A program made the position numbers and the translations under genes. Shown here in pieces: positions 1 to 7,800 of a stretch of 10,000 nucleotides of DNA. The DNA comes from Halisarca cf. caerulea (taxonomy: Eukaryota; Porifera; Demospongiae; Chondrillida; Halisarcidae). The notes under the pieces are model-generated. The model was not told the DNA's origin. It was given only the letters and a program-made list of their open reading frames with translations, and searched no databases. Each line of letters begins with the position of its first letter. Positions within the stretch are counted from its first letter, which is position 1. The stretch lies in contig CAUJGJ010000313.1 of assembly GCA_963170055.1 (NCBI GenBank), positions 7,414,979 to 7,424,978 of the forward strand. Direction: 5' to 3'.

Positions 1-75
1 CATGTTTTTCTGTTTACCTAGTAGGTGTGTACATAGAGCATGTGTTTATTTTTTATCAGCATTCTTAGGGTGGCC

Positions 76-100
76 TGCGCATGCACGTGCCACACACGTG
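76..100. promoter_or_regulatory. NRF1-like site and two E-boxes upstream of MRE11
   Basis: TGCGCATGCA at 76-85 is close to the NRF1 consensus TGCGCATGCGC. CACGTG occurs at 84-89 and again at 95-100. Such motifs are typical of housekeeping promoters. No TATA box in a clear position was recognised, and the transcription start is unknown. Confidence 0.4.
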
Positions 101-150
101 CACATAATATACAGCCTGTAAGGATTGTAAAGGGGATTTCCTCGCCTTGC

Positions 151-158
151 GCGGGAAA
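151..158 (-). promoter_or_regulatory. E2F consensus abutting the MRE11 start codon
   Basis: GCGGGAAA at 151-158 is the complement of the E2F consensus TTTCCCGC and directly precedes ATG 159. E2F control of replication and repair genes is well known. Function here is inferred from the motif alone. Confidence 0.4.
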
Positions 159-204
159 ATGGCAGAAGATGGCAACCCTGAAGACGTCTTTACCATTCTT
201 ATTA
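159..204 (+). CDS. MRE11: MRE11 coding exon 1
   Basis: Encodes [15 protein letters not shown] plus the first base of Thr16. The donor is A|GTAAGG at 205. The reading continues directly into the TDNHLG motif of exon 2, matching the human order ILVATDIHLG. An in-frame TTG at 147 is upstream, but ATG 159 is the first ATG in this frame with a good context. Confidence 0.93.
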
Positions 205-631
205 GTAAGGTGGACTCGTGTGGGTTAGAAGTAATCTTTATAGTTCGTTCGTGCAAATTCTGTAGCTATGTGATGCTCGAGATTGTACGATCAACTGTCC
301 CGTGTGTGGCAGTGTGTGGTACAGGAGAGTTTTCTTTCCTCCTTCAGCAACCGACAACCACCTTGGCTACAACGAAAAGGACCCCGTTCGCGGACGAGAT
401 TCCATCGTGACTTTCGAAGAGATTCTAAAGATTTCGGAGGAACGAAATGTTGACTTTATTCTGCAAGGAGGAGACATCTTCCATGACAACAAGCCTTCGA
501 GGCCCGTGGTTCATAAGACAATGGAGCTGCTTCGAAAATATTGCATGGGGGATAAGCCGGTTTCATTTCAGGTGGTGAGTGAGCAAGCTGTCAACTTCAA
601 ACACTGCAGGTGTGTGTGTGTGTGTGTGTGT

Positions 632-667
<36 letters not shown>

Positions 668-967
668 TGTGTGTTAGTCCCGCGTAGCCAGACCCATGCT
701 CGCCGTGATTGACGTCGGTGACGTCAGTCCCCGAAAATGGCCGAGTGAGATTGGGTCTGAGCTACGCCAGACTATGTGTGTGTGTGTGTGTGTACATCCA
801 GGCATGCATGAGTGGTTGAATGGTTAGATGTTGTAAATTTACAAACCATCACTAGTATCATCCATGCTAGTATGTACATGGACGTATGCGTGCTTCTTTC
901 TTGATTTAGTATCGGTTTAATAAAGACCACATGCACGTGTGCGTGCACACACACACACACACAAACA

Positions 968-1012
<45 letters not shown>

Positions 1013-1221
1013 TGTTTACAGTTTTCCACAGGTCAACTATGAAGATCCCAACTACAATGTTAGTACACCAGTGTTCATGATACATGGCAATCATGATGAC
1101 CCCGTGGGGGTGAGTGTGTGTGTACGGTCGTGTGTGTGTGGGGTGTCTGTGGGTGTGATGTGTTAGCGTATATGCATGCATGTACATGTATATGTGTGTG
1201 TGTGTGTGTGTGTGCGCGCGC

Positions 1222-1261
<40 letters not shown>

Positions 1262-1604
1262 ATGTGTATATGTGTTATGAAACTGTCAGTAGCTGAATGT
1301 TCCTCCCTTCCTTCTCTTTTCCTTCCTTCTCTCTTCCCCCCTCTCTTCAGGATGGTAATCTAAGTGCTGTTGACTTGCTGAGTGTGTCTAATCTGGTCAA
1401 CTACTTCGGAAAATCGGAGAATGTTGAGGACATTGTTGTCAGTCCAGTACTCCTGGAGAAGGGAGCAACAAAGCTTGCTATATATGGGCTGGGAAACATA
1501 AGGGACGAGAGACTGCACAGAGCATGGAAGAATAACAAAGTGGATTTTCTCTGCCCTAAGGAGTCCACACATGAGTGGTTTAATATACTGGTTCTTCATC
1601 AGAA

Positions 1605-1671
<67 letters not shown>

Positions 1672-1709
1672 ACACATGAGTGGTTTAACATACTGGTTCT
1701 TCATCAGAA

Positions 1710-1782
<73 letters not shown>

Positions 1783-1788
1783 ATGTGT

Positions 1789-1825
<37 letters not shown>

Positions 1826-4817
1826 TTTGTGTGTGTGCGTGTGTGTGTGTGTGTGTGTATGTGTGTGTGTGTGTGTGTTCTACATTGACATCAATTTTGT
1901 AGGGCTCGTCACGGTTTACGAAATTACATACCCGAAGAATTTATCCGTCCTTTCTTTGATCTTGTTGTGTGGGGCCATGAACACGAGTGTCGAGTTGAGC
2001 CCGAATATCGTCAGTTTGGAGTGGACGATGAAGTCGGATTTTACATCACACAGCCTGGCTCATCTGTGGCCACGTCCCTGGCAGATGGAGAGGCCAAGGC
2101 CAAGTTAGTGTCATGCGCATGTGCAATATCTCACAACCCGGGGTGATTTGAGTATCAAGGAGCACCTGTTCAGAAGGGGCATAAGTCATTCATGAAGGTT
2201 TAGAAGGGCACACTCACTATCATGTGTTAGGATGAGTATATGTAGTAAGCAATTTCAAAAGGGTGATCATTGATGGGTTTTGGAAGATACCACTGAGTTT
2301 GCCTTGTACAAGACCTCAAGCTCTGTGACAGTTTTCAGCCTTGTCAGGGTTTTAGCTAAAGCAGGGTAGCAGGGTGGTATCACCCTGCTGTCATTCTCCC
2401 CACCCTGCTTTCAGTCTCCCCACCCTGCTTCTTTTTCTCTCCACCCTGGTTTCATTCTTGTGTGAGATCATGGGGATTATGAGTATAGGAGCAGAAATCC
2501 ATCATTTTTGTGAATGGATTAGTTAATTTTGCTTTACATTGACTTGGATAAAAAAAATTGTAGCAAGAATTCACTGTACTGTAATCACTGACTTATGCTA
2601 TAGCCCTCCCCCCCTGCTATGGAAAAATTCTGGCTAGAACACTGCTTGTTTTTGTTCTTTCACAGAATATCAGTAACCCTGTAAACAAGCAATGCACTGA
2701 GTGATAAGTGTCCAATTTTGTCACATGCTGTTAATGTATATGCCAATGCACGCATATTTACTTGTAGAGCAGTTCACACTAACAACTGACATTCATCAAA
2801 GTACCCTTTGTGTTGGGGATTGAGCATTTGAATTTGAAGTCTGATTTGAAACAAAATTGCTGCATATGTAGCTTCGGGGAAGACGAAAGAAAACTTCCTA
2901 ACACTAAGTTACCAGAAACTTGAATGAGTTTAATTCCACCAAATAACACATGCATATCGAAAGCAAAAAAACAAAACTGAAAACAATAGTCTATTGTGTG
3001 CACCTTGCCCTGCAGGGCAGGGCTAATGAAACACATAGAATTTATCATCCTAACGCATACACCTGGTACACAGAATGTTTTTTTGCAGTGACTTTGTTGC
3101 TAGGATTTTTATCTGTTCCATCTCTTTGCAGGCATGTAGCTTTGCTATCTGTGAAGGGAACAGACTTCAAAATCGAGCCCATCAAACTGAAGACGGTTAG
3201 ACCCTTTCTCTTGGACACTGTCACGTTGGCAGACTCTGGTGTCAGTCCGCATGAAACCGAAAGTGTCTTGAAGTACTTGGAAGACAAGGTATGTTTGTTG
3301 ATTCTTTATGGATAAATTGCAGCTGTGTAACATATGCACACTGCCGTCTGTCGACAGGTGCAGGACCTTATCGACCGGGGTACTGCTGAGCTTGCTCGTG
3401 AACCGCAAAACCCCACGCCCCCATTGGTCAGGATGAAGGTCAAGTACTTACTTATCTTTATATAGGTGTAATTGTTTTGATCGGTACGGAGAGCCTCCAT
3501 AGCTCAGTGGTTAGAGCACTGGTCTTGTAAACCAGGGGTCGGGAGTTCGATCCTCCCTGGGGGCTGACTTTTTACTCTTTTTTTTCTTTGCATTCGTACC
3601 TGCAGGTTGACTATTCGGGAGGCTACGAGCCATTGAATATACCGAGATTCGGTCGGAAATTTTCCAGTCAGGTCGCCAACCCGAACAATATTTTGATGTT
3701 CTTTCATCGTAGGATTGAAACCAGTAAGCATTTCAATATTAAATATTATTAACCATTTTGTTTGCACAAAGTGTATGCAGATTTGGGAACGCCACTAGCT
3801 GGAGTTTCTGTCAGTTGATTTTTATCCACCAAAGTCACTATCAGTCACTATTTAGCATTTATGTTGCTTAAAACCCCATTTATGATCTTTACAGAAAGGT
3901 GTACATGGCTAGGATGAGGCTGACACTCATTTCCACTCAGCCCCTCATTTAGAAATCCTCCTAGGGGGAGGGGTTGGGTTCTTGTAAAAAAAAACAAAGC
4001 AAAGAGAGTGAGGAAAAACCGCTTATCTATGTTGTGCTATTTCTATTGAGTCCTCCCCTACTCCAACTTAGTCTGACGTAGCCAGACCCTGCTCGCCATG
4101 TGGTGATCTTTCCTCCTCATATTTGTTTACTATTGCATGACTCATGGAGAATTTATCAATTGACTGAACTTCTTTATCATGTATGTGTAGCCCTATGCTC
4201 GTCTAGCCCTATGCCTGTCTTGCCCTTTGCCCACCTAGCCCTGTACCGGTTTTGCAACTTACCCTTGTTCCAAGTATTTTTGGAGAATCCTTTTTTGATA
4301 ATGGCTTTTTGCACGATCCTGTGTCAATTCTACATCCTTGTACCATTTTTAAATGGTTTTTATACACCCTTATAATATGTCCCATTATTTTTGCAATTTC
4401 CCTGATCTGTTTTGTACTATTTTCTTTTCTTTGTTGACTGGGCTCCTGTAAGAATAGCCAATGGCTAAAGGCTCCCCAGTATAAATAATGAGCCCTGACC
4501 CTGACCCTGGTGATGTCAGTCTCTGAAGGTGGCCAAGCTAGATTGGGTCTGACCAGGTATGCCAGACTAGCTCCAACTCACCTAAGTCAAGCCCGTAATG
4601 CCATATCACGACCAAGAGTCATTCTCCTGTCTGACTTTCCACCAACCCATGTGCATGGCTCGCTTTTGTAATTTGTTCAGCTTCAAAAGAGCCAAGACAG
4701 AAGGGAACCAGCACCAACACTGTGGACTCTCTCTCAAAGACAAAGGATAATGTCAACATTCAAATGTTCTTGTATGATCTCCTGAAGGGATCAAATGTGA
4801 GTAGTGTACATGATGTA

Positions 4818-4882
<65 letters not shown>

Positions 4883-7800
4883 GTTTTATCCTCATCATAA
4901 TTGGGTATTATTTTTGCAGTATGTTGTGAATGTCTGCTTCCACGTACGTTCATTGTATCTAATAATGCGTTTATCTTAAATTGTGTGTGTGCAGTTGAAA
5001 TTACTGTCAGCTAAGAATTTGATGGAATCCGTGAAGGAGTTTGTGGAGAAGGGAGAAAAAGAGGCCATTGAAGAAGTTGTTACCTGCTCGGTGACAGCGG
5101 TCCAGGGTACCTTAAAGGAGAAACCATTGGATGAGCTCTCGGAAGACATTGCAGCCGAGATCGAGAGGAGCAGGGAAGAACTTCAAGTCAGACAGGAAGA
5201 GGAGGGGGAGAGAACCATCCAGGTGAGGTAATAGGTTATTTTTGTTTGCTCTTTGGTTAGCCGGCCATTAGGCTTCTCCTGAGGATAGTAACTTCGTAGG
5301 TTTAAATTCTTATCACGTGAACTTTATCCAACCATTTGACAAACCATTCACTTTGGTACTTGATCAGAGTTTGCTCCTTAGATCTCACTGTCTGTCATTC
5401 TGGAAATCATTCAGTGGAAACTCGTTACAAAGAACACTCTTACAGTGAATTTCTACATGCAGTGAACAAATTCATGTGACTCACTTAATGTTCTACTATG
5501 GAAGTCTAACTGGTTATAGTGAATTTCTGCTATTGTAAAGGATTTTTGGTGTCCCCTAGGATTCGTTATAATGAGTTTCCATTGTGTACACACCCACAGT
5601 AGCATAGTGCTGTGTACACACCCACAGTAGCATAGTGCTGTATACACACCCACAGTAGCATGTGCTGTGTACACACCCACAGTAGCATAGTGCTGTGTAC
5701 ACACCCACAGTAGCATAGTGCTGTGTACACACCCGCAGTAGCATAATGCTGTGTACACACCCACAGCAGCATAGCGCTGTATACACACCCACAGTAGCAT
5801 AGTGCTGTGTACACACCCACGGTAGCATAGTGCTGTATACACACCCACAGTAGCGTAGTGTTGTGTACACACCCACAGTAGCGTAGTGTTGTGTACACAC
5901 CCGCAGTAGCGTAGTGCTGTGTGGGGTACTAATTACATACGTACGTGATGAGAACTCTGGTCATGTGTGATTGTGGACATGTTTGTACCCAAAATTTTGG
6001 AACATTCAGTCAGGCAATCCTTAACAACTATATAAGATAAGTGCTTGTCAGATTTTGTTGTCCAAACATGTTTGCCTTGCACAGTAGCAAAACGTATATT
6101 TGTACTATGTTCAAAGGTAATGTTCTGTGTTCCTTGTTCCATGGACAGAGGCTAGCAGAGAACAGACGTTTAAACCCTCAGAAACAAGTCTCTGGCAAAG
6201 ACAATGATTCCAGCGATGATGGCCTTGAGGAGTATGATATGGATGTTGCTCCCAGTACAAGTGGGCGTGGCAGTGGGCGTGGTAAGGGAAAGAAACGGGG
6301 ATCCAGCACAAACCAAAGTTCATCAACAGGAAGAGGAAGTAGGGGAGGGAGGGGACGTGGCAGGGGGCGTGGCAGCAAATCCACCTCCAGCGCTTCAACG
6401 AATAGGCAGAGTATGTTGTTTACCCTAACAACAGATGCACGGGTGTTAGGCTGTGCACATGGGTGTGCGAAGTGGGATATGTTATTGGTATACAGTGGAA
6501 CCTCTGATAGTGGACTCTCCCAGGTATGGACACTGTATAACCATAGACCCTCTAAACTACCTAGTTTAGAGGGTCTATGGTATAACAAACCTCCCTCCAA
6601 AGGACAGAACTTACGGTCCCAGTATAATTCCTACAATATGTTTTGAACCTCCTAAAGAGAGAACATCCCTACAAACAACAAATCAGCTGAATTTATATTG
6701 TTCCCAAAGTGTTCTTCGGAGGTTCCACTATAAACGTTTATGTGTATGCATGTATGCCCTATGCCATGTAGCGCAGATGTCTTATTGTGCAATATCATTC
6801 ATTTCTTGCGTAAGCACAACCCCTGCTGCTGCATCTACATATGTATAATACTGCATGCCTCTTGTACTGTTTGAATTTGCTCCCTTTGTTTTTTTTTATC
6901 AGGTACACCAAATCAGCTAAGTTTTGTCAGCTCAACAGCATCCTCGAGTAGCTCGGTGATGAGAGAAGTGGTGAAGTCCAGGACAATCAAGAGAAGTGCC
7001 ATAAACTACGTGAGTGCACACACTGTGAGCTGACGTCCTGTTTGGTTGGTTTCACTTTCCTTGGGCACATGTCACAATGGTGAATGATTGCCATTTGCAA
7101 TTAGCATATAGCGCTAAATTTTCGAGGAGCTTAACTTTTACGTTTTTCGAAGATGAGCGCTGGAGCATGAAATTTATGCACTGCGAAAGTTGGTGCACTG
7201 TTTGGTTGGTAGGAGCTGAAGGGCGGATCCGCAAAAGTTACTTCCATGAATATTTCAAAAGTGGCCAACCACAAGAATTGAGCTCCACAAAAATTTAGCG
7301 CTATACAATGAGATTTCATATCACTGTGGCATATGTGACTTATAATGCAGTAGAACCTCCGAATGAAGGATGCTTTGGGTAAATTCAGCTGATTTGTTCT
7401 TTGTAGAGAGGTTTTCCTCTTTGGGAGGTTCTGAATCAATATGTATTGTAGGAATTGTACTGGGACTGTAAGTCATGTCCTTGTGGAGAGGTTTATTATA
7501 CTGTGAACTTATTTGGGAGAGTCCACTATCGGAGGTGTCACTGGTATGTGGAAACACACACCTATCCACCCTTTCTCAATTAATACATATGCTTTGTATT
7601 ATTTTAGAATGGGTGGGTAGGTGTGTGTTCCTGGATTAGTTTGAATTAATTCCCAGAGACTCTCAATCTGATGTTTGATGTCTCCCACTTACACACTACA
7701 TGAGTGTCTCACCTGCGAGACTTGACTTACCGGGTGCCACTTGAAATAGCCTACATGTATGGTTAGGGCTCTCGAGTCTTTAAGATACCCTGATCCTGAC

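Noticed and set aside
831..844. TTGTAAATTTACAA palindrome in intron 2
   Set aside because: A 14-bp AT-rich palindrome is not rare in 10 kb, and nothing nearby links it to a known element.
1032..1109. Exon 3 starting at the downstream AG before GTCAAC
   Set aside because: It would break the phase with exon 2 and drop the conserved FPxVNY segment. The upstream AG at 1020-1021 fits both.
1608..1902. Long plus-strand reading frames of alternating Val/Cys through the GT tracts
   Set aside because: They are an automatic result of GT repeats, which contain no stops. MRE11 phase across introns 2-5 shows these tracts are intronic.
3493..3565. tRNA-derived SINE or tRNA pseudogene
   Set aside because: All stems pair, both internal promoter boxes and the terminator are intact, and no SINE body or poly-A/TSD follows. 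It is better read as a true tRNA gene.
4100..4437. Two overlapping plus-strand ORFs in intron 8
   Set aside because: They lie inside the 500-bp nonautonomous transposon, have no recognisable domain, and show a CT-rich composition that mimics hydrophobic coding.
5453..5900. Minus-strand reading frames encoding repeated [15 protein letters not shown] peptides
   Set aside because: They are translations of the 28-bp minisatellite in all three frames (28 is not a multiple of three), inside an MRE11 intron and without any coding signal.
5583..5917. CRISPR-like array of 28-bp repeats
   Set aside because: The units are directly adjacent with no spacers, and the window is eukaryotic. It is a minisatellite.
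6178..6600. Minus-strand ORF of 140 residues opposite exon 11
   Set aside because: It is an antisense shadow of the GC-rich Gly-Arg coding region running into a MITE. The plus strand has the MRE11 match.
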